Shown: positions 50,443 through 59,029 of the stretch, in pieces
Layout of the letters: the number at the start of each line of letters is the position of its first letter
Position numbering within the stretch: position 1 is the first letter of the stretch
Source of the DNA: Actinospineispora spinosispora DSM 44797
Lineage (GTDB): Bacteria > Actinomycetota > Actinomycetes > Mycobacteriales > Pseudonocardiaceae
Direction: 5' to 3'
DNA: 64,000 nucleotides
Assembly (NCBI RefSeq): GCF_000429025.1
Contig: NZ_AUBB01000017.1
Span: forward strand, 124,001 to 188,000
Position numbers and translations under genes: made by a program
Notes under the pieces: generated by a model
What the model was told of the DNA's origin: nothing
Seen by the model: the letters and a program-made list of their open reading frames with translations, nothing else
The model's database searches: none

Positions 50443-51369
50443 TCAGCACATCCGTCCGAGCAGCACGGCATCCACGGCCGCGCGCGATGGCGCGGTCGCG
50501 GGTCCCGGGATGGTCACGGCGAGCGCCGCCGCGATGTTGGCTCGTCGTGCCGCCAGCTGAAGGTCCGCGCCGCGCAGCAGTTCGGCGGCGAGGACCCCGC
50601 AGTGCGCGTCGCCGGCGCCGTTGGTGTCCACCGCCTCGACCTCGTGACCCGGAACTTCACCTAGCTCGCCGTCCCGCACCAGCAGGCAGCCTCGTGCCCC
50701 GTCGCGCAGTACGACCGTCGCACCCCGGCTCATCCGCCCGGCGAGGGCCGGACCGGCTGCTCGCGGGTCATCGAGACCCGTGAGCAGCCGCGCCTCACGC
50801 GCGTTGCAGCTCAGCACCGTGGTGTGGGACAGCAGCCGTGCCAGCGAACGGTCGTCGATGTCCGCCACGAGCGGCCCCGGATCCATCATGAGCATGGCTC
50901 CGGCGAGCTGTTCGACGAAGTCCAGCAGCACCTGCGCCTTACCCCCGGCGAGCAGGCTGTACCCGCTGACATACACGATGTCCTCGGTACGAACGGGGAT
51001 CGACGCGAGGGCGCCGGCGTCGACGGCCGTCTCGGCGCCGCTGCCGGTCACGAACGTGCGCTCCCCCGCGTCGTCGACCAGGACGACGCACACCCCGGTG
51101 TCGACGTCGGGCGTAGCGGCAAGCGCCGCCTCGACCCCTTCCTCCGCCAGTGCCGCCCGCACCGCGTCACCGAACCTGCCGGTCCCATGGCCTCCCGTGT
51201 ACACGACCCGCGCGCCCGCCCGCGACGCCGCGGCCATGACGTTGAACCCGCCGCCAGGATGGAACGACGTCGCCGAGGCCAGGACGTCCCCGCCGACCGC
51301 CGGGACCGAGGGCACCCGCATCACCAGGTCGACCAGCACCTGGCCGGTGTGGATCAGACTGCCGGTCAC
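50443..51369 (-). CDS. PfkB family carbohydrate/nucleoside kinase
   Basis: 308 residues from a GTG overlapping the permease stop (GTGA). The first PfkB signature region is FHPGGGFNVMAAASRAGARV, and the second is VDTNGAGDAHCGVLAAELLR with the catalytic Asp in GAGD. The fold phosphorylates ribose, adenosine-type nucleosides, pseudouridine or sugars. Its place in an operon with an NCS1 nucleobase permease and an ADP-ribosylglycohydrolase-like enzyme favours a nucleoside or ribose substrate (inference). A very long frame continuing upstream in this phase is noncoding. Confidence 0.9.
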   Translation of the reverse strand: MTGSLIHTGQVLVDLVMRVPSVPAVGGDVLASATSFHPGGGFNVMAAASRAGARVVYTGGHGTGRFGDAVRAALAEEGVEAALAATPDVDTGVCVVLVDDAGERTFVTGSGAETAVDAGALASIPVRTEDIVYVSGYSLLAGGKAQVLLDFVEQLAGAMLMMDPGPLVADIDDRSLARLLSHTTVLSCNAREARLLTGLDDPRAAGPALAGRMSRGATVVLRDGARGCLLVRDGELGEVPGHEVEAVDTNGAGDAHCGVLAAELLRGADLQLAARRANIAAALAVTIPGPATAPSRAAVDAVLLGRMC

Positions 51370-52814
51370 GAGCGGTCCCGGGCACCGCCGAGCGCCGCGT
51401 AACCGGCGGCACCGACGACGAAGGTGATCACCCAGCCCAGGCCGTTCTCGCCGAACCAGGTTCCGGCGAGCGGCCCGGTGAACCAGGGGTCGTCGCTCGG
51501 GCCGACGGTGGTGAACAGATAGCCGATCACGATGGCCGCCGCCCACGCGCCGAGGGCTCGCGGCTCGACTCCCCCTCGATACCAGTACACACTGGTCCTG
51601 CCGGTGTCCATCAGCCCGGCGGGATCGTAGGTCCGCCTGCGCAGCATGTCGACGACGAACACACCGACCCACGCGGTGATCGGCACGGCGAGGGCGCTGA
51701 TGAACGCGATGAACGGGCCGAAGAAGCCGTCCGCGACGAGGATGAAGTAGATCGCGCCGAGGAAGGTCACGACGACGTCGACGACCACCGCGTACACCCT
51801 GCGCACGCGGACCCCGAGGGTCAGCGTGGTCAGCCCCGCGGAGTAGACCGACAGGTGGTTGGACAGCAGCAGCCCGCCGAACGCGGCGATCAGATAGGGC
51901 ACCGCCATCCAGGCGGGCAACATGTCCCGGATGGCCGCGACCGGGTCGTCCGCCCGGGACAGTGCCGGGTCGCCCGCGGTGAGCATGCTGCCCAGCGAGA
52001 TCAACAGGACGAGCGGGATGCCGGCACCCGCGGCGGCCGACAGGACGAGCGCACCGGCCCGCACCGATGGCGCCTGGTAGCGGGACATGTCGGCGGAGGC
52101 GTTGGCCCAGCCGATGCCCGTGCCGGCCGCGATCACTCCGACGCCCGCGATCACCGCGCCGACCGGGCCCGGGGGCGCCGCCGCGACGGCGTGCCAGTCG
52201 ATCGTCGCGACCAGGAAGCCACCGACCAGGATGTTCAGCGCACCGAACACCCAGGTCGCCCATCGCTGGACCGCGACGAGCACCGCGTGACCGAGCCCGG
52301 CGACCAGCACGGTCAGCGCCTCGAACACGGCGATCGCGACGACGGTCAGCACCGGATGGTCCTTCGCGGCCGGGCTGGTGCCCAGCGCGATCGTCGCCAG
52401 CGACAGCAGGGCGAACGCGGCGGTCGTCGTGTTGACCGTCTCCCAGCCGAGCCGCGACAGCAGCGACACCGCGGTGGGGCCGACGTTGCCGCGCGCGCCG
52501 AAGACCGCCCTGGACAGCGTCAGGCCGGGCGCACCGCCCCGGCGGCCGGCGATCGACACGGCGCCGACGACCGCGAACGAGCCGACAGCGCCGACGGCGG
52601 CCGCGATGACGGCCTGCCACACCGTGAGGTGCATCGCCACCAGCGTCGCGCCGAGCGGCAGTCCCAGGATCGAGATGTTCGCGGCGAACCAGACCCAGAA
52701 CAGTTGCCCGGGGCGGCCCGAGCGTTGTTCGACCGGGACCGGTTCGATGCCCCGGGTCTCGAGTGCTCCTTCCCCCGAGGTGGTCGAGGTGTGGGGTGAC
52801 GTACCGGTGGCCAT
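51366..52814 (-). CDS. NCS1 family permease (purine-cytosine permease-like)
   Basis: 482 residues from an ATG after GGGAGGCACC. Twelve membrane segments. RPGQLFWVWFAANISILGLP and VFGARGNVGPTAVSLLSRLG are the conserved first parts of NCS1 transporters, which carry cytosine, purines, allantoin, hydantoins or thiamine by cation symport. GWANASADMSRYQAP corresponds to the helix-6 region. It lies between the kinase (GTGA overlap) and the glycohydrolase-like gene (63 bp). Confidence 0.9.
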   Translation of the reverse strand: MATGTSPHTSTTSGEGALETRGIEPVPVEQRSGRPGQLFWVWFAANISILGLPLGATLVAMHLTVWQAVIAAAVGAVGSFAVVGAVSIAGRRGGAPGLTLSRAVFGARGNVGPTAVSLLSRLGWETVNTTTAAFALLSLATIALGTSPAAKDHPVLTVVAIAVFEALTVLVAGLGHAVLVAVQRWATWVFGALNILVGGFLVATIDWHAVAAAPPGPVGAVIAGVGVIAAGTGIGWANASADMSRYQAPSVRAGALVLSAAAGAGIPLVLLISLGSMLTAGDPALSRADDPVAAIRDMLPAWMAVPYLIAAFGGLLLSNHLSVYSAGLTTLTLGVRVRRVYAVVVDVVVTFLGAIYFILVADGFFGPFIAFISALAVPITAWVGVFVVDMLRRRTYDPAGLMDTGRTSVYWYRGGVEPRALGAWAAAIVIGYLFTTVGPSDDPWFTGPLAGTWFGENGLGWVITFVVGAAGYAALGGARDRS

Positions 52815-52877
52815 GGTGCCTCCCGTGCGACTGCGGATGATCGAGGGTTGTCGAAAGAGCACGGCATAGCCGCTGGT

Positions 52878-53894
52878 TCAGTGATGCCCGGAAGGCGTGC
52901 GTCGGGATCGGAGCGCGAGCAGGCCGTCGACCGTCGGGCCGAGATCGAGGGCGTTGACCCGTCGGACGGTCGCCACCAGGTCCGCTGGAAGCGCGCCGGC
53001 CCCGTGGTACGCGCCGAGCACGGCGCCGCACATCGCGGCAATGGTGTCGGTGTCGCCACCCACCGAGGCCGCGACCGTGAGGGCGGTCCGGGGATCGTCG
53101 CCGAAGCGTTCGGCCAGCGCGAACGCGGCCACCACGGACTCCTGTGCGGCCACGGACGTGCCGATGACCTCCGAGACCGCGTCGACCAGCTGAGCCGTCG
53201 TCATTTCCCGGACCCAGCCGCGAGCCCACCGAATCCGGGCCGCGATGTCGCCGCCGGCCGTCCAATGTCCGCGCGACCCGCCGATCGCCGCGGCGTGTTC
53301 AGCGTGGTCGAGCGCGGCGTCCAGCGACGCGCCGTCCAGGCAGGCGGAGACGGCCGCGGCGACCGCCGACGCCCCGGCGATCCCGATCCCGGTGTTGTGG
53401 GTGACCCTGCTGGCGTCCACCACCGCGTCGACCAGTATGTCGAGGTCTTCGGTGGGAACCGCGACACCCACCGGCGCGATGCGCATCGCCGCGCCATTCG
53501 TGGCGCCGTCCCGTCCGGTGCGATCGGGCGACTCGCCGTCGTACAGACGGCTCAGCGCGCGGCGGGTCGACGGTCCGAGCAGGTCCAGCGAGCCCCGGCG
53601 GATCATCTCCTTCTCCCAGGACGCAAGTGCCGAGGCGAACTCGAGCGGGTCGACGATCCCGTCCCCCGCGATCAGCAGCTCGGCGAGCATGAGCGCCTGC
53701 TCGGTGTCGTCGGTGACCGTCCCAGCCGGAAGGTTCGGAGCGATGGGCTGGTCCTCCGCGCCCGGTAGCAACGTATCGACACGGCCGTAGCGCGATGCGA
53801 TGGCGGCCCGGGACATCGACTGGGTCGGCATACCGAGGGCATCGCCGAGAGCCAGCCCGGACAACGCTCCGAGTGCGCGGTCGCGGAGCGTCAT
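52878..53894 (-). CDS. ADP-ribosylglycohydrolase family protein
   Basis: 338 residues. ALSGLALGDALGMPTQSMSR, GTVTDDTEQALMLAE, and the C-terminal VGGDTDTIAAMCGAVLGAYH are the three metal-binding segments of the DraG/ARH fold, which uses two Mg ions to cleave the N-glycosidic bond of ADP-ribosyl groups. Catalytic Asp residues in TDDT and GGDTD are all present. Because it sits with a nucleobase-type permease and a PfkB kinase, it may cleave a ribosylated small molecule rather than protein (inference). ATGA overlap with the GntR gene. Confidence 0.9.
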   Translation of the reverse strand: MTLRDRALGALSGLALGDALGMPTQSMSRAAIASRYGRVDTLLPGAEDQPIAPNLPAGTVTDDTEQALMLAELLIAGDGIVDPLEFASALASWEKEMIRRGSLDLLGPSTRRALSRLYDGESPDRTGRDGATNGAAMRIAPVGVAVPTEDLDILVDAVVDASRVTHNTGIGIAGASAVAAAVSACLDGASLDAALDHAEHAAAIGGSRGHWTAGGDIAARIRWARGWVREMTTAQLVDAVSEVIGTSVAAQESVVAAFALAERFGDDPRTALTVAASVGGDTDTIAAMCGAVLGAYHGAGALPADLVATVRRVNALDLGPTVDGLLALRSRRTPSGHH

Positions 53895-54592
53895 GACCGG
53901 TCCCCGAACGTCAGGTGGAAGCGGAACCGTGCCGGGTCGAGCAGGCTGACCACGTGTTCGACCAAGCCACCGGTGTCGTCGGTGGTCGTCCGGACGGCCC
54001 GCAGGAACAGCGCGCCCGTCTCGCGTCCGAGCAGCTCCGCGTCCTCGGCGGTGAGCGGCTCGACCGAGATCCACTGGTCACCGCCCGTCCCGCGCACGTC
54101 TTCGGCTCGCAGCGTGGCGGTGATCGAGTCCTCGACGAGACCACGGGTAGGCAGGTCGGCGAGCCCGCCGACGGCGGGCAGCGCGGCGGTCTCCAGCGAC
54201 ACCGGGGTGCCGCTCGCGGTGCTCCGCAGTCGGCGGACGGTCACCACAGGGCCGTAGCGCGCGGTCACGGCCGCGTCACCGCCGGACTCGATGGACAACA
54301 GTCTCGCCGTGACGTCCGATCCGGCGAGCGCCCTGGCCCACCCGCTGTTCTGGTCGAGCTGGACACCATCGAAGGTCACGAAGGACCCGACGCCGGTCTC
54401 GGTCACGATCAGCTCGCGCCGCTGCAGTTCGGCCAGCGCGTTGCGCACGGTCCCCCGGGAGACGCTGTACCGCTCGGCGAGCCGGTTCTCACCGGGTAGC
54501 CGTTCACCGTGGGCGAGCCCTCCGGAGCGGATCCGGCCGGCAAGCTCCTCCACCAGTCGCGCTTGCTTACCGTGCACCTTAGACATGTACAT
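53891..54592 (-). CDS. GntR family (HutC/UTRA) transcriptional regulator
   Basis: 233 residues, or 231 from the second ATG. The winged helix is at about 10-75 (GENRLAERYSVSRGTVRNAL; LIVTETGVGSFVTFDG), followed by a UTRA ligand domain (VVTVRRLRSTASGTPVSLET). It heads the operon ARH-like, permease, kinase and is divergent from an SDR gene. A TGTACA-type palindrome covers the start codon, so it probably represses its own operon. The ligand is probably the imported nucleoside-like compound or its phosphate (inference). Confidence 0.92.
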   Translation of the reverse strand: MYMSKVHGKQARLVEELAGRIRSGGLAHGERLPGENRLAERYSVSRGTVRNALAELQRRELIVTETGVGSFVTFDGVQLDQNSGWARALAGSDVTARLLSIESGGDAAVTARYGPVVTVRRLRSTASGTPVSLETAALPAVGGLADLPTRGLVEDSITATLRAEDVRGTGGDQWISVEPLTAEDAELLGRETGALFLRAVRTTTDDTGGLVEHVVSLLDPARFRFHLTFGDRS

Positions 54593-54602
54593 ACTTGTAC
54601 AT
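54585..54602. promoter_or_regulatory. GntR operator candidate over the start codon
   Basis: ATGTACA-TACT-TGTACAT is an exact inverted repeat with 7-base arms. It includes the first ATG of the GntR gene. Location and symmetry suggest autoregulation, and a binding protein here would also block the divergent SDR promoter region. Confidence 0.7.
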
Positions 54603-54693
54603 TGATTGAGCGCACCTGTCCACTCCGTGGTTTAGTAAGCGCCGCACGCAGGTAACCAGCGCTTGCAACTAATGACTATCACGGAGGAGCCTC

Positions 54694-55488
54694 ATGCAGC
54701 TGAACCTCACCGGCCGGACCGCGCTCGTCACCGGCTCGACCCAGGGAATCGGGCTCGCCATCGCGGCGGGCCTGGCCGGTTCCGGCGCGCGGGTAGCGAT
54801 CAACGGACGCTCACCCGAGACCGTCGCGCGCGCGATCGCGCAGCTGAGCGAGCAGGTCCCGGACGCGCAGCTGATCGCGGCACCGGCCGACGTGGCGACC
54901 GAGCAGGGAGCCGCCGAGCTGCTCCGAATCCTGCCCGACGTGGACATCCTGACCAACAACCTGGGCATCTTCGGCTCCCGCCCGGCGCTCGAGATCACCG
55001 ACGCGGAATGGCTGCGCTACTTCGAGGTCAACGTCCTCGCAGCGGTGCGGCTCATCCGCGCCTATCTGCCGGGCATGACCGGCCGGGGATGGGGACGCGT
55101 GCAGAACATCGCCAGCGACTCCGCCGTAGTGATCCCGACGGAGATGATCCACTACGGGATGTCCAAGACCGCCTTGCTCGCCGTCTCCCGGGGCTACGCC
55201 AAAGAGGCAGCGGGCTCCGGGGTGACCGTCAACTCCGTCATCGCCGGCCCCACCCACACCGGAGGCGTCGAGGACTTCGTCTACCAGCTGGTCGACCGCG
55301 ATCTGCCATGGGACGAGGCGCAGCGGGAGTTCATGCGCCTGCACCGCCCGCAGTCGCTGTTGCAGCGGCTCATCGAGCCCGAGGAGATCGCCAACATGGT
55401 GGTGTACCTCAGCTCCGACCAGGCGTCGGCGACGACCGGCGCCGCCGTCCGGGTGGACGGTGGGTACGTCGACTCGATCCTGCCCTGA
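54694..55488 (+). CDS. SDR family oxidoreductase
   Basis: 264 residues from an ATG eight bases after GGAG. TGSTQGIGLAIAAGL, NNLGIFGSRP (NNxG), NIASDSAVVIPTEMIHYGMSK (Ser, Tyr, Lys) and VRVDGGYVDSILP at the end give a complete classical SDR. Sequences with an IPTEMxHYGxSK segment often belong to enzymes on ketoacyl or sugar-acid substrates, but no firm prediction is possible. It is divergent from the GntR operon. Confidence 0.92.
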   Translation: MQLNLTGRTALVTGSTQGIGLAIAAGLAGSGARVAINGRSPETVARAIAQLSEQVPDAQLIAAPADVATEQGAAELLRILPDVDILTNNLGIFGSRPALEITDAEWLRYFEVNVLAAVRLIRAYLPGMTGRGWGRVQNIASDSAVVIPTEMIHYGMSKTALLAVSRGYAKEAAGSGVTVNSVIAGPTHTGGVEDFVYQLVDRDLPWDEAQREFMRLHRPQSLLQRLIEPEEIANMVVYLSSDQASATTGAAVRVDGGYVDSILP

Positions 55489-55667
55489 CGGGCGTCTCGA
55501 GGGGCGATTGTTCCGCACACCTGTCGAGCGGCGGCCCGATTGTGCTCCGTCACCGCTCTGTTACCCGAGGTCGGTGACACTCGGGCGTCGCGCGCGTCGG
55601 GCACCGCAGGATGGGGACCTCCTACCGGACACCAGGATAGGAATCGACGGAACGGGTACCCCTGACC

Positions 55668-55985
55668 ATGTTCAACGACCGCCCACATGATCCCCGCCTC
55701 AGCGAGTCCGAGAATCGCCGGCTCGGTGAGCTGGAGAAGCAGCTCAGAGCCAGCGACCCCGAGCTCGAGGAGGCGCTGCGCACCGGCCGGCGCAAGCCGG
55801 GGAACCTCGACCCGGTACAGGCGGCCCTGGTCGGGATAATCGCCACCCCGGTCATTCTCATCGCCTCGTTCCTCGGCGGACCGGTCATCGGGGTCGTCGC
55901 GGTCGCGGTAGCGCTGGCGGTCCTGTTCGCCCGGGTGCTGCTGACCAAACGGTCCAGCTCGTCCGGCCCGTCCGCGTACCGCTAG
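55668..55985 (+). CDS. DUF3040 membrane protein
   Basis: 105 residues. The N-terminal cytoplasmic part, LSESENRRLGELEKQLRASD, is diagnostic of DUF3040, an actinobacterial family. Two adjoining membrane helices (VQAALVGIIATPVILIASFL and VIGVVAVAVALAVLFARVLL) follow. Function unknown. A 179 bp region upstream contains a near-palindrome TGTTACC-N7-GGTGACA that may be regulatory. Confidence 0.87.
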   Translation: MFNDRPHDPRLSESENRRLGELEKQLRASDPELEEALRTGRRKPGNLDPVQAALVGIIATPVILIASFLGGPVIGVVAVAVALAVLFARVLLTKRSSSSGPSAYR

Positions 55986-56016
55986 AAACCGTCCGCGCCC
56001 GGCTACGCTGACCGGC

Positions 56017-56421
56017 ATGCGCCAGGACAGCGAGCGACCCGCCGCGAAGGACCGCGAGACCGGCGACCGACGCTCACCCTTCGAGCGCTTCGTCGAAACC
56101 GCGTGTCTGTGGGTCAGCCGCCCGGTGTTCTTCTACGGCTGCCTTGCCATCGTGTTCGTCTGGCTGATCAGCCTGCCGCTGTGGGCGGACCTGAAGGCAT
56201 GGCAGGCCGTCCTGCACACCGTGTCGAGCGTCATCTCACTGTTCCTGCTGGCGCTGCTGGAGAACGCGGGCCGCCGCGCGGAAGAGGCCTCTCAGGAGAA
56301 GCTGAACGTGATCGCCGAGGCGCTCGCGGCGCTCATGGCGTCCCGCGCGACCGAGGACCACGACCTCGACACGGCGGTCACCAAGCTCCGTGACGCGGTC
56401 GGATTGGAAGAACGGCACTAG
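56017..56421 (+). CDS. Low-affinity iron permease family protein
   Basis: 134 residues. RSPFERFVETACLWVSRPVF starts the first part, followed by two membrane helices (FFYGCLAIVFVWLISLPLWA; LHTVSSVISLFLLALLENAG) and a helical C terminus (LNVIAEALAALMASRA). This matches the bacterial proteins named low-affinity iron permease after fungal Fet4; iron transport has not been shown for them. It follows DUF3040 by 31 bp. The end overlaps the convergent RidA gene by 4 bp. Confidence 0.83.
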   Translation: MRQDSERPAAKDRETGDRRSPFERFVETACLWVSRPVFFYGCLAIVFVWLISLPLWADLKAWQAVLHTVSSVISLFLLALLENAGRRAEEASQEKLNVIAEALAALMASRATEDHDLDTAVTKLRDAVGLEERH

Positions 56422-56828
56422 GAGCTGACCGCGAGCGCGTCGATCTCCACCAGCATCTGGGGAAGCGGCAGCTCGGCGAACACGGTGGTACGACTGGGCA
56501 GGACGCCGCTGGGCACGTGCTCGCCGACGAACTCGGCGTACACCTCGTTCATCGCGGCGAAGTCGCCCCGGTCCGTCAGGTACACCCGAAACATGATCAC
56601 GTCCTCGACACCGGAGCCCCCCGCCTCCAGGATGGCCCGGATGTTGTCCAGCACGCGCCTGGTCTGAACGCGCACGTCTCCCTCGCCGACGAAGGAGTTC
56701 GTGACCGGGTCCACCGACCCCTGGCCCGAGACCTGCAGCAGACCACCCTTGCGTACGCCCTGGCTGAACACCGGGAGTGGGGCCGGCGCGGCCTCGGTGT
56801 GGACGGCGACCTTGTCGGACGTGCTCAT
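56418..56828 (-). CDS. ridA: RidA family enamine/imine deaminase
   Basis: 136 residues from the ATG nine bases after AAAGGA. The YjgF/RidA pattern is clear: PVFSQGVRKGGLLQVSGQG, VRVQTRRVLDNIRAILEAGG, and LPSRTTVFAELPLPQMLVEI, the last holding the Arg that binds the carboxylate of 2-aminoacrylate-like intermediates. The start overlaps the IclR stop by 4 bp. RidA removes reactive enamines made by PLP dehydratases, which fits the PLP enzyme in the divergent operon. Confidence 0.92.
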   Translation of the reverse strand: MSTSDKVAVHTEAAPAPLPVFSQGVRKGGLLQVSGQGSVDPVTNSFVGEGDVRVQTRRVLDNIRAILEAGGSGVEDVIMFRVYLTDRGDFAAMNEVYAEFVGEHVPSGVLPSRTTVFAELPLPQMLVEIDALAVSS

Positions 56829-57595
56829 ACGGGATGTCCTTTCGAGGGATCTGAGGTTCGCCAGCCGCACTCGCGAGAGATCCTTTCAGTGACGGCCAGC
56901 AATGACGGAACGAGCTCGACCAGCTTCTCGTCGGTCAGCACGATGTTCGGAACGGAGACCGACACCGCCGCGACGGTCCTGCCGGACGCATCGCGCACCG
57001 GGGCGCCGATGCAGTTCACCGACCGCTCGTTCTCCTCGCGGTCGTGACCCCAGCCCTGGGTTCGCACCCGGTCCAGCTCAGCATGGAACGCCTCGGCATC
57101 GGTGATCGTGTTCTCCGTCGCCCGGGTGAACGGCAGTGCGGCGAGCAGGTCGCCGAGCTCGGCGACCGGCAGGTCCGCGACGAGCACCTTGCCCGCGGCG
57201 GTGGAATGCACCGGCGCGCGCAACCCGATGCGTGAGGCCATCCGCACGTGGTCGTGGGACTCGAGCTTGTCGATGTAGACGATCTCCGAACCGCTTCGCT
57301 CACACAGGTGCGTGGTGTGGCCGTGCTCGCGGTTGAAGCCCAGAAGGTGCGGTGCCGCGATACCGCGGACCTCCCGCTGGTCGAGACCTCGGGAGGACAG
57401 CTCGTGGATGCGCGAGCCGAGGTGGTAGCGATGGATGCCGTCGCGGAACACGAAGTGTTCGCCCGCCAACGTACGCAGCAGCCGCAGAACGGTCGTCTTG
57501 TGCACACCGACGGCCTCGGCGAGCTCATCGAGACTGGCGGGACTGTCGGCCAGCCGATCCAGGATCTGCAACGCCTTGCCCAGGCTCTGACTCAT
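56825..57595 (-). CDS. IclR family transcriptional regulator
   Basis: 256 residues from an ATG after GGGGGAGGTGACGAC. Winged helix-turn-helix LDELAEAVGVHKTTVLRLLR at the N terminus; effector domain with MASRIGLRAPVHSTAAGKVL and VAAVSVSVPN. It is co-transcribed with ridA and divergent from the D-amino-acid operon (147 bp gap with repeats), which it very probably controls. The effector may be the imported amino acid or its derivative (inference). Confidence 0.94.
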   Translation of the reverse strand: MSQSLGKALQILDRLADSPASLDELAEAVGVHKTTVLRLLRTLAGEHFVFRDGIHRYHLGSRIHELSSRGLDQREVRGIAAPHLLGFNREHGHTTHLCERSGSEIVYIDKLESHDHVRMASRIGLRAPVHSTAAGKVLVADLPVAELGDLLAALPFTRATENTITDAEAFHAELDRVRTQGWGHDREENERSVNCIGAPVRDASGRTVAAVSVSVPNIVLTDEKLVELVPSLLAVTERISRECGWRTSDPSKGHPV

Positions 57596-57681
57596 GTCGT
57601 CACCTCCCCCACTCGAGATCCAGCTCACACCTGACCGTTGACCGGCGGCAGGAGTCGATGCTACAACCTACGAAGCACGAT

Positions 57682-57709
57682 GCGCAATGATCGTTGCATT
57701 GGGCGCAAT
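57682..57709. promoter_or_regulatory. Repeats in the IclR / D-amino-acid operon control region
   Basis: GCGCAAT occurs at 57682-57688 and 57703-57709, 21 bp apart, i.e. two helical turns. GCAATGATCGTTGC at 57684-57697 is palindromic except for one pair. The region lies 34-61 bp before the first D-amino-acid gene and is the likeliest IclR binding site. Confidence 0.5.
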
Positions 57710-57742
57710 CCTGCAGGCCAAGGCGATCTGAAGGAGCGCGGC

Positions 57743-59029
57743 ATGGGCACAGAGACCGACTTCGCACTCCAGATCACCCCCAGCACGGACGTTCTGACCG
57801 GCCTGGAGAAGTCACTGCCGGCAGTCACTCGCGGGCGGACCGTCGCGGAGTTCCTCGCCGGTCGACCTCGGCTGTCCGACTGCCACACCCCGCTGCTGAC
57901 GGTGGACGCCGACGCGGTGACGAACAACCTCACCCGGATGGCCGTCTGGTGTGCTGAGCGTGGGCTCGACCTGGCGCCGCACGGGAAGACGACCATGGCG
58001 CCCGCGCTGTGGGAGCGCCAGCTGAACGCGGGTGCCTGGGGCATCACGCTCGCCAATCCGGCACAGCTGCGGATCGCACTTCGTGCCGGCGTCCCCCGTG
58101 TGCAGCTGGCGAACACCCTGGTCGACCCCGGTTCGATCACCGAGCTGGCCAGGGCGCTCGACGCCGACCCGGACCTGACCGTGCACACCTGGGTCGACTC
58201 GGTCGAAGCGGTCACCCTGCTCGCCACCGTCCTCGGCAGTGGATCGAGGCGCCAGTACACCGTTCTGCTGGAGCTCGGCGCACCGGGTGGCCGCACCGGC
58301 GCCCGGGACCTGGCGACCGCGCTCGCCGTCGCCGATGCCGTCGTCGCCACCCCACAGCTGCGGCTCGGCGGGGTGTGCGGCTACGAGGGAGCGCTCGCGC
58401 ACGACCGGTGCGAGCGTGGGCTGGCCGCTGTCCGGACCTACCTGGCCGACCTGGCCGGGCTGCATCGGGAGCTGCGGGCGACGGGGCGTTATCCGGACGG
58501 CGAGATCGTGGTCAGCGCCGGGGGAAGCGCCTACTTCGACGAGGTGGCCGACGTTCTCGGCCCCCTCGCCGGCGCGGACACCCGAGTGGTGCTGCGCTCC
58601 GGGGCGTACCTGATCCACGACGACGGCTTCTACCAGGGCATCTCACCGCTCGACGGCACGTTGCGCTCAGCGATGCACGGCTGGGCACGTGTCGTGTCGC
58701 GCCCGGAGCCGGGGCTCGCACTGCTGGACGCGGGCAAACGCGACCTGCCCTACGACGAAGGTCTGCCACGACCGCAGCTGGTGGCCGACCGTCTCGGTGG
58801 CCCCACCCGGCCACTCGACGGTGAGATCACGTCGGTCAACGACCAGCACGCCTTCCTCCGAATCGAGCCCGCCACCGCGTTGCGGGTCGGAGACGTCGTC
58901 CGGCTGGGGCTGTCGCACCCGTGCACGGCGTTCGACAAGTGGCGGTGGATTCCCGTCGTAGCCCACGCCCCCGGCCCGGGCACCGAGGACGATCCCTTGA
59001 TCACCGATCTCGTACAGACCTACTTCTGA
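57743..59029 (+). CDS. PLP-dependent D-serine dehydratase / D-threonine aldolase-like enzyme
   Basis: 428 residues from an ATG after GAAGGAGCGCGGC. The alanine-racemase-type barrel carries the PLP lysine in LAPHGKTTMAP (Lys82). VSAGGSAYFDEV and the C-terminal SHPCTAFDKWRWIP give the His and Cys that bind the metal in the D-serine dehydratase-like domain. These enzymes eliminate or cleave D-amino acids such as D-serine, D-threonine or 3-hydroxyaspartate. Its stop overlaps the start of the deacylase gene (TGATG), and RidA is divergent. Confidence 0.9.
   Translation: MGTETDFALQITPSTDVLTGLEKSLPAVTRGRTVAEFLAGRPRLSDCHTPLLTVDADAVTNNLTRMAVWCAERGLDLAPHGKTTMAPALWERQLNAGAWGITLANPAQLRIALRAGVPRVQLANTLVDPGSITELARALDADPDLTVHTWVDSVEAVTLLATVLGSGSRRQYTVLLELGAPGGRTGARDLATALAVADAVVATPQLRLGGVCGYEGALAHDRCERGLAAVRTYLADLAGLHRELRATGRYPDGEIVVSAGGSAYFDEVADVLGPLAGADTRVVLRSGAYLIHDDGFYQGISPLDGTLRSAMHGWARVVSRPEPGLALLDAGKRDLPYDEGLPRPQLVADRLGGPTRPLDGEITSVNDQHAFLRIEPATALRVGDVVRLGLSHPCTAFDKWRWIPVVAHAPGPGTEDDPLITDLVQTYF

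Noticed and set aside
50443-53265. A 940-codon open frame on the minus strand that extends the PfkB gene far upstream
   Set aside because: The upstream two thirds is antiphase to the NCS1 permease and ADP-ribosylglycohydrolase genes, which show clear family motifs in other frames; the extension is Arg/Gly-rich noncoding translation. The GTG overlapping the permease stop is the true start.
55559-55579. TGTTACC-N7-GGTGACA before the DUF3040 gene, like a CRP-type site
   Set aside because: One mismatch and non-standard spacing; too weak to call as an operator.
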